Source of the DNA: Ananas comosus
Lineage: Eukaryota > Streptophyta > Magnoliopsida > Poales > Bromeliaceae
DNA: 64,000 nucleotides
Direction of reading: 5' to 3'
NCBI RefSeq assembly: GCF_001540865.1
Contig: NC_033621.1
Span: 6,236,979-6,300,978 of the forward strand
Part shown: piece after piece, positions 21,475 through 32,961 of the stretch
Position numbering within the stretch: the first letter of the stretch is position 1
How the letters are laid out: each line of letters begins with the position of its first letter
Notes under the pieces: model-generated
Databases searched by the model: none
What the model was told of the DNA's origin: nothing
What the model saw: only the letters and a program-made list of their open reading frames with translations
Made by a program: the position numbers and the translations under genes

Positions 21475-23546
21475 GTTATGATAATTTTATTTTTTTGAAG
21501 AGGTATTTATGATATTTTAAAGTTTAGAGGAGTATTCACGAAATTTACAAGTTTGATAATATTACTGATGAAATTGCCCTTTTCTTTATAACAATAATTG
21601 CATATAATTTAGGATAAACTTCAAATACCAATATCCTGTAGTTTCGCACTTTTTCACTTTTTTATTATGTAGTTTAAAAAGGATCACTTTAGTACCCTAT
21701 GGTTTTACTTTTCTTCTTTCGTCAGCACTTTCATTAACTCTCCATTAAATTATATACAAAAAACTTCAGATATCCCACCTACGGTTTATTGAATAGTCAC
21801 TTTATTATCCTGTGATTTACTAAATTTAATAGGAAAATTAATGAAGGGATAACGGAAAGAAAAATTTATTAAATTTATTAAAATTAATAATGAAATGAAT
21901 ATAAAAACTCAAATAAAAAAATAGAGGTTAAAGGGGTGTCAACAAAAAAAATTTAAAGCTGATGAGCCTATATCAAAATCGTTTATAATTGAGGGGGTCT
22001 CCATACAATTTACCTATTGAAATTAAATAATTTTAGTTATTTTATCTGAAAAATTGTGTTAAATTTAATAAATTTCCCTTTTTTTTACACTACATCTCTT
22101 AATTTTTTAAAATTAAAAGTCAAGGAGTCTTAATAAAAAAATTGCATAGTTAAATAAATTATTTCAAAATAGCATATAGTTGAGGGATCTCCGTACATTT
22201 CTCAAGCAGTATCAAGTAATTAGGGGTAAATTCGCCATTTCATTACTTAACCCCTTATAAATTAGGGTAAAATGACGGTATTTTAACCGTAGGAGTATTT
22301 ATGATAATTTTTTATGTTTTAAGGGATATGTATGATGTTTTAATTTTTGTAGAAGTATCTACGAAAGTTATAAATTTTAGAAGGGTACCAGTGAAATTGC
22401 CCCATATAGTTATTTCATCTTGTACAATTGTATGGCATAATCGAGTGTAGGTTTCTATGTGTACAAGTTGAAACATTGAGATCCAGTTTGATACATAAAA
22501 AAAAAAAAAAAAAAAAGAAAAAAAAAAGAGGATGTCAAATAAATAAAAAAAAGATTAAAATATATAGACATTCCTCACACTTTAACCCATTTTGTAAATT
22601 ATCTCCTAATTTGTTTTATTTGATTTGTACCCGTTCTACTTAGTAATTATTTAATTTATACTCGATCTTCTTACTAACTATTTGATATACCTCATTTAAG
22701 AAATTTTGGAGATTTTATAAGCATCAAAATATGTGCCCATGTGAGATATACGCGTGATCAAGAATCATTTTAATTAGTCAAAAATTAGATCACATTGATA
22801 TCTCAGTGAATATTTAATTCTAACAAAATTTTCAAGATCACTAATGAAATGAAGTTCAGAAGGTAGAAATAAAATTTAATAAAAAAAGTTCAGAAGGTAA
22901 ATTTCAAAACATCAGGAAATATCTGTACATGTCAACCAAAAAGAAACTTTGCAAAACTTCAAGTAAATAAAGGGTTAAAAAAGGGTATACAAATTAGATT
23001 ACGTATGCAAATGTAGAAAAGATATGGTGAAGTGAAACACCATCATCCACCGTCACATAGATAGGTTTTTCTTTCTCCAAAATTAAGTACCAAAATATCC
23101 CAACCAATGAGCTACACTTTCTTGGCCACTTTCCTTTGCAACAACATAAATATCACGCACCCATCGTAATTATAAGTTAGCATCCATTTGGCACGCAATA
23201 TCCCAGAAAAATAAAAATAATATATAATAACATATTGTCAATCTCATTAAACTACGCTTGATGGTGATTTTATCCGCAAACTTTAATTTATCCCCCGAAG
23301 AATTAATATTCGGCACTAATAATCTCTGACATTAACACCATGGATGCGGATTCATAAAAATATAAAAAATAAAAAATAAAAAATAAAAAATGGATGGTGG
23401 CCTGACGCCACCCAATAATTAATTTAGAGAGCCACCCAATAATTAATTTAGAGAGCGGACCACTGTAAGCGACGACAAAAAAACTAGCTAATCTTGGGTG
23501 CAGTCACCACTCATTATCCCAAAAATTGATCATATATATATATATA
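21475..23546. other. AT-rich intergenic DNA with inverted-repeat fragments
   Basis: The words gatgaaattgccct (21567-21580) and gtgaaattgcccc (22390-22402) are inverted relatives of 16121-16150, so one of them probably closes an inverted-repeat element around the CACTA. A poly-A run interrupted by one G is at about 22496-22527. A short direct repeat, ccacccaataattaattta, occurs at 23410 and 23433. No gene was recognised. Confidence 0.5.
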
Positions 23547-23780
23547 ATTGAGCTCCTATACTTTTGAAAGTACCAAGACATTGGTGCTTGTAAGTTTTTA
23601 GCCTTTAGATTAAAAAATATGTGGTTAGGATGATGTGGATCCCCTAGGGTTGAGTGGGTGGTTGGTTGAATAATATAATCTAACGGGTGTAAATGATCAA
23701 CAGTGCTGATCTAACGGTTAAAAACCTATAAGCACAAAGTGATTGGTGCTTGTAAAGCTTTTACAAGCACCATAGCCGAA

Positions 23781-23792
<12 letters not shown>
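23547..23792. mobile_element. MITE inserted in a (TA)n tract
   Basis: The two ends carry inverted similarity (ggtgcttgtaagtttttagc versus tgtgcttataggttttta on the other strand). The element is bounded by (TA)n on both sides, with the long microsatellite 23786-23839 on the right. No coding capacity. Confidence 0.55.
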
Positions 23793-23844
<52 letters not shown>

Positions 23845-23896
23845 GCTAAGGTTCAAATTACACACTTCTAAGTTTTATACTTCTTATATTAATTAA

Positions 23897-24552
23897 AGGC
23901 TAAATTACATAAAATCTTTCTGTCAAAATTCGATTTTTTACTTTCCCCCATGTCATTTAAAACCTACAGTTTGTTCTCTTGTAAAATAAAAAATGTTCAC
24001 AAGGAGGTACAGTAAGAAATGTGATGACAAAATAATCAATTTGCCTCTCACCATTTTCATCTCCTCCCTCATCTTGCTCATCCGCCGCCTCGATCGGCCA
24101 CGGTTCGCGCCTCAATTGGCAAGGATTCCTCTCCATTTTCTTCTCCACCTTCTCCCTTTCTCCTCCTGCACCCTCGGCGCCTCTCCATTTTGATGACAGT
24201 AGTGAGGAAATCGAAATAAGCGTGGATGAAAAGGTAGGCAAAGGTAACAAGGATGAAGGCAAGACGGCGGAGAAGGGCGAGAGGGTGTTTGTGGGCGCGG
24301 ACGGAGACGTGGGCGAGGGCGAGGCAGTGAAGGAGGGCTAGGCGGCGAGGCGGATGAGGGCGAAACACAGTAGAGGGCGGAGGGTATTTTTGGCATAAAA
24401 AATATTTTATAACGGAACCCTAATGGTCACTGACGGTAGGGGGTGAAGTGAACGTTTTTTATTTTACAAGGGGCAAAGTATAGGTTTTTAAATAACATGG
24501 AGGGAAAGTGAAAAATCGGATTTTGACGGATGGGTTTTCTGTAATTTAGCCT
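23897..24552. mobile_element. Mutator-like MITE with long TIRs and GC-rich interior
   Basis: The terminal inverted repeats are about 110 bp: aggctaaattacataaaatc at the left and, complemented, aggctaaattacagaaaacc at the right. The inner parts (acctacagtttgttctcttg versus tatactttgccccttg) also match. The interior 24060-24370 is GC-rich with no recognisable product. A relative lies at 52522-52877. The target duplication is not clean. Confidence 0.65.
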
Positions 24553-24839
24553 AAATTAAAATCTAATGTTTTAGAATAAAGATCTAAATGTTGAAATTAT
24601 TGTACAATGTAAAAAGGTCGTACAAGCCAAATTTTATAATTTCTAAAATATTATATCTCGGGTTTTCAATATGGCCAATTTGCATAAACAATTTATTAGT
24701 TTTCAGCTTTTGCAAAAGTATGCCGTCTTTTAAAATTTTGTAGATTCGAGACGGATTTTTAGAAAACTGACCAAAATAACTTTATTTTCTTTTCTCTCTC
24801 TTTTTTTCTTTCCTTTTTTATTTTCTTTCACTCCGAAGA

Positions 24840-25225
24840 GGGAGGCAGAGGCACAGGCGGAGGCGGAGGTGGAGGCGGNCGTGTCATCACCCTCACCCTC
24901 ACCCATGCCCGCGTACCCTCCCTCCGCCTTCCTCGCCTCCGACCCTGCTGAGGCCGCACCTCGACCCTCTTTTTCTTTTCTCTCCAACCCTCTTCCACCG
25001 CCTCCCCGGCTCTTTACAACAGTAAATAGGGCAGCGTCACGTCCTTTTCCTCTCTTTTTTTTTCTTTCATTTTTTTCCTCCTCTACCACCTCCGTGACCC
25101 TCCACGACAGTAACGAGAACAGCGCTGCATCCTCTTTCTCTGCCTTTGCCAACGCAGTTATCGACGCCGGTGCCGGAGAAGGAGGACTCGGAGCAAGTGC
25201 GGGTGAAAGTGGAGCCGAGAAAAAA
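24840..25225. other. GC-rich segment inside the Mutator-like element
   Basis: Both strands are open for stretches and the translations are Pro/Ser/Ala or Gly/Glu-rich. It resembles a 5' UTR or low-complexity exon more than a known domain. Mutator-like elements commonly pick up gene fragments, so this is a candidate Pack-MULE insert, interrupted by the N at 24879. No product can be named. Confidence 0.35.
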
Positions 25226-25239
25226 ATACAGAAAACAAA

Positions 25240-26824
25240 AATAATAAAAACTCAAGTATACATAAAGCGCCCACTGTACATACAATATCCAAAGCACAAC
25301 CTCGATCCAGAGAGTACAACAAAACACAACTGCATGTACATGGTAACGTCCCAAAACTACCTCTGAAGGGGGTACTCCTCTAGCCCAGTGACCAAGGAAG
25401 GTAGGGATTTAGCTCGCGACTCACTTACCACAGTCAGAATCAATAACAGCAGCAATAACAGACAAAAACTCTGCAAAAATATGGCAACAACAGGGTATGA
25501 GAACTACTGCAAAATAGAGTAGCCCTCAATGGGTACCGTCACCGATCTTAACGGCCTACCCACTAAGTCTACAGTACAAGCATGCAAAGGATAGTAAAAT
25601 AAGCTGAAAAACTCTACAGTTATATGCCACTAGACTACTGCTATCCAAACCATATTCTCTGTAGACCTAGAAATGCATCACTAGCTACAACTCTATCACA
25701 CTAACCTAATCTCAACGGACTGCCAACTGGTCAGTCCAGTTTGTACCCAAGCTACACCGCACACCACCCACGGGGGTGGCCGGTCCAAGAAGATTGTCCA
25801 AATAGGACTGCTATGACATCAACGCAAGTAAAGCCTCACTTCGGAGAAACACTCGTGGGAGCGACCCAACCGAGTATGCAAGCGTGTCTCTGTCGAGCTC
25901 AATCAGGCTCACATAGACTATAATCAGCACAAGTGGGTCAAATTAGTCTAACAACCAAGGCTCACGTGCCATCGGCACAATCTGATACAAGATAGAGGAA
26001 TCTGGGTCCACCGTTAGCCCCGACGGCACCCGACAGTACGGAACAGACCAACTCTACTGTAACCACGGGCTCAGCCCCTCAGCACCAGCGTAATCTCAAC
26101 CTACACTAATTTAAATATCCACAGCACACTAACAACGGTGATACAAAAAAAAAAATAGCTCCTGAAGCTAATTCTGTTAACTTTTTCAAAAAATGTCAAG
26201 TGTGGGTTTACCGAGTTTTCTCCTAAGTCAAATTCCAGTTCAGCATATAAGATTTATCTAACATCAGTACATTATGCTCCAAATTCAGATTTCATATAAA
26301 ACATGCAAATTCATGAATTCGAGCTACTAAACGTGATGTTCAAAACAAAAAATGCATGCTGACAACTCTACGACTTAGGAGAAATGCATACTGACAACTC
26401 TACGACTTAGGAGAAATTCCGACGATTTTGGTAAACATTAACCCACCTCAAACGCTCGTCCAACATCGGCTACAAATCGATAGGAGAAATCCCGCGCTCG
26501 TTCGACCTCCAACGGCTCAACCGGGTGCACGAGCAACCTCCAAAGACCAGATGAAAAGAAACTGAGATCAATTCTCAAGTTGCTAGAGAGAGAGGAAGAG
26601 GATAAGCTTTATCCGTTCTCTAAGCTCCAGCCCATATATACAAGCTTGGGTCAGTTGGGATTTATCAACAGCGAAATGACCAAAAGAACCCTTACCAACT
26701 CAAACCACCGCCTAGAGTACCAGTTCTCAATTTGGGTACCGGTACCCGACACTCATCCAGCAAACACGAGCGTGGTGTACCGGTACTGGTCCGATGCAGT
26801 ACCGGTACCCAGTCTCAGTCCGGT
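25240..26824 (-). mobile_element. Gypsy LTR, minus orientation, left part (broken by a copia insertion)
   Basis: The order of landmarks matches the minus-strand LTRs at 6773 and 35634: a stretch like acatacaatatccaaagcac, the phrase gagaactactgcaaaatag, then cgcac/aag-rich parts, and finally ggtaccggtaccc motifs at 26739-26812. It continues at 30580-30864 after the copia element. The left terminus (expected tgtcacgcc) was not found, so the LTR is probably truncated. A 36 bp tandem duplication containing gacaactctacgacttagga is at about 26345-26415. Confidence 0.65.
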
Positions 26825-28026
26825 TGTTATGGATTTTAAGTTGGCATATTTCGTGAACTAAATCGGAGTCTTGAAGGTTAAAAGAAGAAGAGACGAAGAT
26901 TGAAGACTCGAAGACTCAAAACATGAATCCATAATGCTCGGTAAGTTTAAGTACTGTTGATGATGATTTATAAATATTTACAAATATTTGGAAGACATTA
27001 GAATAGGTATAAATTGATAAAAATTCAATTCTGAGTTTTCCAAGTTTCAGGATCCAGACCCTAAAAGAAAGGTCCGAATCCCGTAAGCCTCCCTGGCTGA
27101 TACGGAGCGAGGGTCCGGACCATGGCTCCAGAGTCCGGATCCCGTACATCGGTTTTGCTGATACGCAAGGAGGATCCAGACCTTGGGATCAAGATCCGGA
27201 CCTTCAAGATCCGAATCCTACTAGAAGGTTTGGACCCTGAACCCGACGTCAGTTTTCCAAATATAGTTTTAAGGTTTCCAAATATGGCTTTTCAATCCTA
27301 ATCTATTTTCTAATGATTTCCAAATATGGTTTTTCAATCCTAATCTATTTTTAATATCATCTAAACCTATAAATAAGATATGGGGGTATTTTTAAAAGGT
27401 AGCTAAGCATAGAATATCTTTTTGAAGCCCTAGAAACTTATTGGGTGCTCTCTTTCTTATCTCCAACAACAAGTTTATATTGGATCAATTCTCGAAACCC
27501 TAATTTCTCGTTCTTCATGAAGAATTGATCTGGCTATTGCTTAGAAACATCTTCTACGATTATTTCCTGATCATCTAAGCAATAAATCATCGCCAACCGT
27601 ATTATTCTTACTCCGGACGGAGTGCGCTCGTGGATTCGAGTGGGCGTCGTGGATTCGGTGTGATCAAGGCTTCGTGGATTCGAAGTGTGGACATCTCATG
27701 GATTCGGGACGTGGCTTTCGTGGAGTCGGACGTGGGGCGTAGACAACCCGGCGGCGTGCGCGAGATCTGAAGAAGATAAAAGAGAGGTTGAGTCCGTGGA
27801 TTCAGTAATCACCTTGTAATCTTTTATTTCTTAGTGGATTGTTATCGCGTGTTGGTCCCGTGGGTTTTTCTCCAAATTGGAGTTTTTCCACGTAAATCTC
27901 AGTGTGGTTGTACTTTCCACATTTATTTTTATCGCATTGAGATTTGCGTTTTTGGTCTATCACCTATTCAGCCCCCTCTAGGTGTTTGATAGTATTTAGA
28001 TAGATCCTAGATTTTCATATCTTACA
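26825..28026 (+). repeat. 5' LTR of the copia element
   Basis: 1202 bp, starting tgttatggattttaag and ending catatcttaca. It contains repeated cgtggattcg units at 27632-27735 and the phrase cacctattcagccccctcta near its end. Confidence 0.88.
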
Positions 28027-28028
28027 GT

Positions 28029-28040
28029 TGGTATCAGAGC
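28029..28040 (+). promoter_or_regulatory. Primer-binding site (tRNA-iMet type)
   Basis: tggtatcagagc starts two bases after the LTR end, the standard position and sequence for plant copia elements primed by initiator methionine tRNA. Confidence 0.9.
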
Positions 28041-28063
28041 GGGATCTAGATTTTTCTATTAAT

Positions 28064-28142
28064 ATGGGTGAAGGTGGTAGTATTAATAGGGCTCCTCTTT
28101 TTTATGGGATCAATTATTATTTTTCAAAGAACGTTGGATGAT
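28064..28142 (+). pseudogene. Copia gag N-terminal remnant
   Basis: The frame from the ATG at 28064 reads MGEGGSINRAPLFYGINYYF and is soon lost. Copia gag proteins commonly start with a similar block followed by a W-x-x-R-M motif, which is missing here. The following 1.2 kb to the right LTR has no domain I recognise. Confidence 0.7.
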
Positions 28143-29390
28143 TGCTACATAAATAGTGCTTTGAACATCAATAGGTTCACTTTCATTCACTCCTAGTTAA
28201 TTTCGTACTAATTATCGGTTTTACTTTATTTTCATTATTTATGAAGTTAATTTATTATAGGATATTTTAATTCTTATATTCATCAAATTTGAGTAATCAT
28301 GTATAATCTTTAGACACTTAACCTATCTCGGTTGTGTGTGTTGAATTTGATGAATGAAAATTTGCTAATAGACTAAAACTTATCAAATTTTCTTTCAAAT
28401 AAGAGATTGCATAATTAAGGGAGAGTTATATATAAATAAAAAGAGAAACACTCCAAGTGCCTAAAAGATGTGGAAAGAGTTACATCCAAAGGAGTGTGAA
28501 AACTACCACCACATGTAGGAAAGAGCTACCACCCCGATCCTCCGGTCAGTGTGTGAAGCTACCACATGAAATTTTAGTGTATAACTGAAAAGGTTGAAAA
28601 AGTGTTCATATTATATAAAAATTTTCGGTGTAATAAGGTGGTTTAGTAAAAGATGCTCAAAGAGGCACCCCCCGGTACATTATTGCTTGGTCTTGAATTT
28701 GAACGTTTATGCGACAATTTCTATCATTTAATGAATCTTCATAAGTCATCTTTATAATCCGTTACATCTTGATAGATTTTGAGTATTCAGATTATTTTTT
28801 GATGACTTGATTTTGAAATATATATGGATAAAGAAATTTTATTATATTTTATCTACATCTTGGTGATTTTTTAGTGAAATTCTTAATTTCTATGAAATTG
28901 ATGTGGATTGAAAAAAGTCTATGTGAATTCATTCTGTTCATGTACTAACATTATTGTTTTCACAATGGAATCATCATATTCTAAACTCTCTCTATTTTGG
29001 TACTTTTTCTTTTGGCAATTTTTGACAAAAAGGGGGAGAGAGATGAGATTTTGAAGAGAAAAGAAGAGAGAAATTAAAATTGATTAATTTAATATTTAGA
29101 CGCATGAACAAAAGGGGAGAGATTTTCATATTTTTACTACTAACTTTGTTTGTAGAGAAAGTAATCTTTTTGTAGATCATTGAAAACTTCAAGACTCCTT
29201 GTGACTAAGTCATAGAGTTTGTTTAGGAGTTGCACAATTGTAGTTTTGTGCTTTCTTTGGATCTTTCACGCGAGAAGTTCATTGTTTTAGTGATGGCAAT
29301 TAATTTCAATTTTAATTTTTGGAGAGTTGAGCGTTCTGAGTATTTTAATATAATTTTGAGTTTTGTCACGAAATTGCCAAAGAGGGTGAT

Positions 29391-30579
29391 TATTACGGAT
29401 TTTAAGTTGGCATATTTCATGAAGTAAGTCAGAGTCTTGAAGATTTAAAGAAGAAGAGGCGAAGATTGAAGACTCGAAGACTCAAAACATGAATTCACAA
29501 TACTCGGTAAGTTTAAGTACTGTTGATGATGATTTATGAACATTTACAAGTGTTTGGACGACATTAGAATAGGTATAAATTGATAAAAATTCAATTCTGA
29601 GTTTTCCAAGTTTTAGGATTCGGACCCTAAAAGAAAGGTCCGGATCCCGTAAGCCTCCTTGGCTGATATGGAGTGAGGGTCCGGACCTTGGCTCCAGAGT
29701 CTGGATCCCATACGTCGATTTTGCTATTACGCAAGGAGGATCCGAACCTTGGGATCAAGATCCGGACGCTACTGGAAGGTCCGGACCCTAAACCCGGCGT
29801 GAGTTTTCCAAATATGGTTTTAAGGTTTCCAAATATGGTTTTTTAATCCTAATCTATTTTCTAATGATTTCCAAATATTGTTTTCAATCCTAATCTATTT
29901 CTAATGTCTTCTAAACGTATAAATAAGAAGTGGGGGTGTTTCTAAAAGATGGCTAAGTATAGAATATCTTTTTGAAGCCTTAGAAACTTGTTAGGTGCTC
30001 TCTTTCTTATCTCCAACAACAAGTTTATATCGGATCAATTCTTAAAACCCTAATTTCTTATTCTTCATGAAGAATTGATCCGACTATTGCTTAGAAACAT
30101 CTTCTACGGTTCTTTCATGATCATCTAAGCAATAAATCATCGCCAACCGTATTGTTCTTGCTCCGGACGGAGTGCGCTCGTGGATTCGAGTGGGCATCGT
30201 GGATTCGGCGTGATCAAAGCTTCGTGGATTTGAAGTGTGGACGTCTCGTGGATTCGGGACGTGGCGTTCGTGCAGTCGGATGTGGGGCGTGGACAACCCG
30301 GCGGCGTGCGCGAGATCCGAAGAAGATAAAAGAGAGGTTTGAGTCCGTGGATTCGGTAATCACCTAATAATCTTTTATTTCTTAGTGGATTGTTATCACG
30401 TGTTGGTCCCATGGGTTTTCCTCCAAATTGGAGTTTTTTCACGTAAATCTCGATGTGGTTTTTTCTTTCTGCATTTATTTTTATCACATTGAGATTTGTA
30501 TTTTTGGTCCATTCACCTATTCACCCCCCTCTAGGTGTTTGATAGTATCTAGATAGATCCTAGGTTTTCATATCTTACA
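29391..30579 (+). repeat. 3' LTR of the copia element
   Basis: 1189 bp, aligned with the 5' LTR over its whole length with scattered substitutions (first bases tattacgg instead of tgttatgg). The divergence shows this is not a recent insertion. Confidence 0.85.
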
Positions 30580-30864
30580 CCGGTACTCACCAACAGGTAC
30601 CGATGCACAACACCAAGCTGCACGAACCCGAGAGTACCCATTCATGTAATCCCTTTGGGGTACCGGTACTCCTCTCAGGTACCGGTATACAACACTCAAA
30701 ATCCTGCTTTTACAGATTTCAGTATCCAAACTCCAAATCTCACAGCTCCTTTTCGCGCCTATTTCGTGCCAAAACAACTCCGACTCGTCCCAACACTCTA
30801 CAGATGTGTCGACAAGCTACTTATGCTGTAGTCAGTCAAACAGCTATGCCCCAGAGACACTACA
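30580..30864 (-). mobile_element. Gypsy LTR, minus orientation, right part with ACCGGT motifs
   Basis: It continues 25240-26824 after the copia insertion; the ccggt at the junction is the duplicated target. It has further motifs (gtaccggtactcc, gtaccggtata) and ends gagacactaca, whose complement TGTAGTG.. resembles the TGTAGCAC.. start of related LTRs. Confidence 0.6.
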
Positions 30865-30932
30865 AAAAGACAGCCTATTTTTGCAAAAGCTCAAAACTAA
30901 TAGATTTTTTATGCAAATTGGCTTTTCAATAT

Positions 30933-31059
30933 TGTACTTTATTGAAAGTTTTGGATAATCAATATTAACATTACTTGATGCGTAGAAAATTAATTTTTAA
31001 AACTTATAAAACGATATAGGTATGCATTTTAAATATTCTTCATCATATTTAATAGTTTA
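30933..31059. other. Short AT-rich spacer
   Basis: Nothing recognisable between the Mutator-like element and the next LTR element. Confidence 0.5.
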
Positions 31060-31064
31060 GATCT

Positions 31065-31546
31065 TGTTGCGTGCTGAATGTCCCGACCTTGACCCGGTCA
31101 ATAATTCTCCTCGGGAAGATCGTCGGGATGCGAGACGGCTGCGGATTATGACCCTCGAAGTATGCGCCCACAGAGGATCAAACGATTAGGCCGATGAGGG
31201 ATCGAATCAGCCGGGTTCGAAAACCTCCGCAGTAAATTCGCTTCGGCAGGATTAGCCGAATGGAGAGGGGAAGCCCAGAACTCGACTAAGAAACGAGCCG
31301 AATAGCCAAACAACTTGTGATCTGATCGGCAAGAAGAGCCGAAGATGACTTTCTATTGAATAGCAAAAGGAAAAAGTACACAAACAGGGGAGTGATGCCC
31401 GTAGGGCAGACAGACTCCAAGTATGGGAACAGGGGAGTGATGCCCGTAGGGCAGACAGACTCCGAGTATGGAAAATTACAGAAACTACTCCTAAGGAAAG
31501 CAGTAAATGCAAGAATAGAAAGATGCAGAAAAATAAAGGTGGTCTT
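31065..31546 (-). repeat. 3' LTR of the TAT-type element, truncated
   Basis: It matches 32060-32542 of the other LTR closely. It contains a direct repeat, acaggggagtgatgcccgta, at about 31384 and 31428. It ends where a copia LTR starts. Confidence 0.75.
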
Positions 31547-31659
31547 TGTAAGATATGGATCCCGAGGATCTAAAAGGTAAGTAACACCTAGAGGGGGGTG
31601 AATAGGTGTAACAACGGCAAACTCAAAAAATCTCGATGCGAATAAAACAAAATAGCCGA
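31547..31659 (-). mobile_element. Copia LTR end fragment (minus), cut at N 31660
   Basis: tgtaagatatggatcc is the complement of an LTR end like the catatcttaca of the copia element at 26825. Inside it, cacctagaggggggtgaat is the complement of that LTR's 3' landmark near 30520. Only 113 bp remain before the single N, so a larger nested element may have been lost in a gap. Confidence 0.7.
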
Positions 31660-31660
31660 N

Positions 31661-32000
31661 ATCGCAGGCACTTGTAGGCCTGCTATCGGCTGTTCATTTC
31701 GAGCTAACAATTGCCCTATTCGGGCTATGTTCTCGTTAGAGGCTGTGATTGCGGCCAAAACGGCATCCAGCCGTGCGGTACTTGCGTGACTATTCTGTCC
31801 AAAGTTTGTAGGACCCGAGTCATTTGACCAAGCGCTTAGGTCAAACTAGGCTCCTGTTGGCCAGACTGACCACTAGTCTCACCCTCAGCAGGTAAAACCG
31901 CTTGGCGCTCTACGTTATTCTCCGAATTACTGGGCTATTCACTCCCAGAATTTCTGGGAATAGCCCGATTACGGAAATTCATGGCGTTATCGTTAGCCAT
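31661..32000 (-). pseudogene. gag N-terminal fragment of the TAT-type element
   Basis: On the minus strand an ATG at 32000 begins MANDNAMNFRNRAIPRNSGS, followed by a stop and then more open frame (NSENNVERQAVLPAEG). It follows the primer-binding site by about 35 bp, the usual position of gag. The domain itself is not preserved well enough to name. Confidence 0.5.
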
Positions 32001-32035
32001 GTTTTAAATAAAATGCAAATTTACCTCAAAAGATA

Positions 32036-32053
32036 GTCCCATCGGGCGTGCCA
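32036..32053 (-). promoter_or_regulatory. Primer-binding site of the TAT-type element
   Basis: The complement reads TGGCACGCCCGATGGGAC, beginning with the TGG expected of a primer-binding site, six bases from the LTR end. The priming tRNA is not certain. Confidence 0.65.
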
Positions 32054-32059
32054 AAAAAT

Positions 32060-32817
32060 TGTTGCGTGCCGAATGTCCCGACCCTTAACCTGGTCAATAA
32101 TTCTCCTTGGGAAGATCGTCGGGATGCGAGACGGCTGCAGATTATGACCCTCGAAGTATGCCCCCACAAAGGATCAAGCGATTAGGCCGATGAGGGATCG
32201 AATCAGCCGGGTTCGAAAACCTACACAGTAAATTCGCTTCGGCAAGATGAGCCGAATGGAGAGGGGAAGCCCAGAACTCGACTAAGAAATGAGCCCAATG
32301 GCCAAACAACTTGTGATCTGATCGGCAGGAAGAGCCGAAGATGACTTTCTATTGAATAGCAAAAGAAAAAAGTACACAAATAGGGGAGTGATGCCCGTAG
32401 GGCAGACAGACTCCAAGTATGGAAACAGAAGAGTGATGCCCATAGGGCAGACAGACTTCGAGTATGGAAAATTACAGGAACTACTCCTAAGGAAAGCAGT
32501 AAATGCGAGAATAGAAAGATGCAGAAAAATAAAGGTGGTCTTTTGTGCGCAGGGGCGAAGACCCTTTTTCAGGGTATCGTATGCCTATTTATAGAACCGC
32601 CTTTGCGTCAGTTATTGCTCTTGCACGATCAGCCACTACCTCCTGATTCGTAAGACCACCTTCGGCCGATCGGAACCGCTCGTAACTGCTTGCGGTTGTT
32701 ATAACTCTTCGGCCCAGTGTGGCTCGTATACGTCCGGTGTACTCTAGGTCTACCGTTTTAGCCGTCTTACGAATATGGACCCGGCGTGCCAGCTGTTCGC
32801 GCCTAACTGGCTCAACA
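32060..32817 (-). repeat. 5' LTR of the TAT-type element
   Basis: A complete 758 bp LTR, tgttgcgtgcc to ggctcaaca. Its right 260 bp recur at 17080-17341. Confidence 0.8.
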
Positions 32818-32892
32818 GATCTTAATTTTTGACCTTCTAGATTTAGATTCATATTTGTGTAAAAATTTATTTAACTTACACATATACAATTG

Positions 32893-32952
32893 GATCCCTA
32901 CACACACACGCACGCACGCACGCACGCACGCGCACGCACACACACACACGCA
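32893..32952. repeat. (CA)n / (CGCA)n compound microsatellite
   Basis: cacacacacgcacgcacgca-type repeats over about 60 bp. Alternating purine-pyrimidine sequence of this kind can adopt Z-DNA. Confidence 0.85.
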
Positions 32953-32961
32953 ATAGTGAGA

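Larger units (their letters stand above)
26825..30579 (+). mobile_element. Non-autonomous copia element with both LTRs
   Basis: LTRs at 26825-28026 (tgttatgg to cttaca) and 29391-30579 (tattacgg to cttaca) flank only 1364 bp of interior. The target duplication ccggt is at 26820-26824 and 30580-30584. A primer-binding site tggtatcagagc (initiator tRNA-Met type) is at 28029-28040 and a purine-rich tract, aaagagggtga, lies before the right LTR. A gag start remains but protease, integrase, RT and RNase H are absent, so movement would need another element. Confidence 0.88.
24673..30922. mobile_element. Mutator-like element with 10 bp TSD, outer shell of a three-level nest
   Basis: The left end ggccaatttgcataaacaat and the complement of the right end gccaatttgcataaaaaatc begin TIRs of about 58 bp at roughly 85 percent identity. 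The duplication ttttcaatat flanks it at 24663-24672 and 30923-30932. The original interior is mainly 24735-25230, including a GC-rich part at 24840-25225. The rest is a gypsy LTR with a copia element inside it. No transposase was found. A single N lies at 24879. Confidence 0.7.
31065..32817 (-). mobile_element. Deleted TAT/Ogre-type gypsy element
   Basis: The target duplication gatct is at 31060-31064 and 32818-32822. Two LTR copies start tgttgcgtgc; the right one (32060-32817) is complete, while the left one (31065-31546) is interrupted by a copia LTR piece and the N at 31660. The interior is only about 400 bp. The reverse-complement primer site (tggcacgcccgatggga) next to the right LTR shows that LTR is the 5' LTR of a minus-strand element. 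Its missing 3' half may be represented by the fragment at 17080-21138. Confidence 0.75.

Noticed and set aside
16121..22404. One large inverted-repeat transposon around the CACTA element
   Set aside because: The left word gggaaaatttcataggtac has two possible right partners (21567-21581 and 22390-22404), and neither gives a clean target duplication; left as a possibility only.
31200..31225. tRNA B-box-like gggttcgaaaacc
   Set aside because: Isolated word inside an LTR; no cloverleaf can be folded around it.
32893..32952. CRISPR-like repeat array
   Set aside because: Plain dinucleotide and tetranucleotide microsatellite without spacers; no CRISPR array or cas gene anywhere, as expected of plant DNA.
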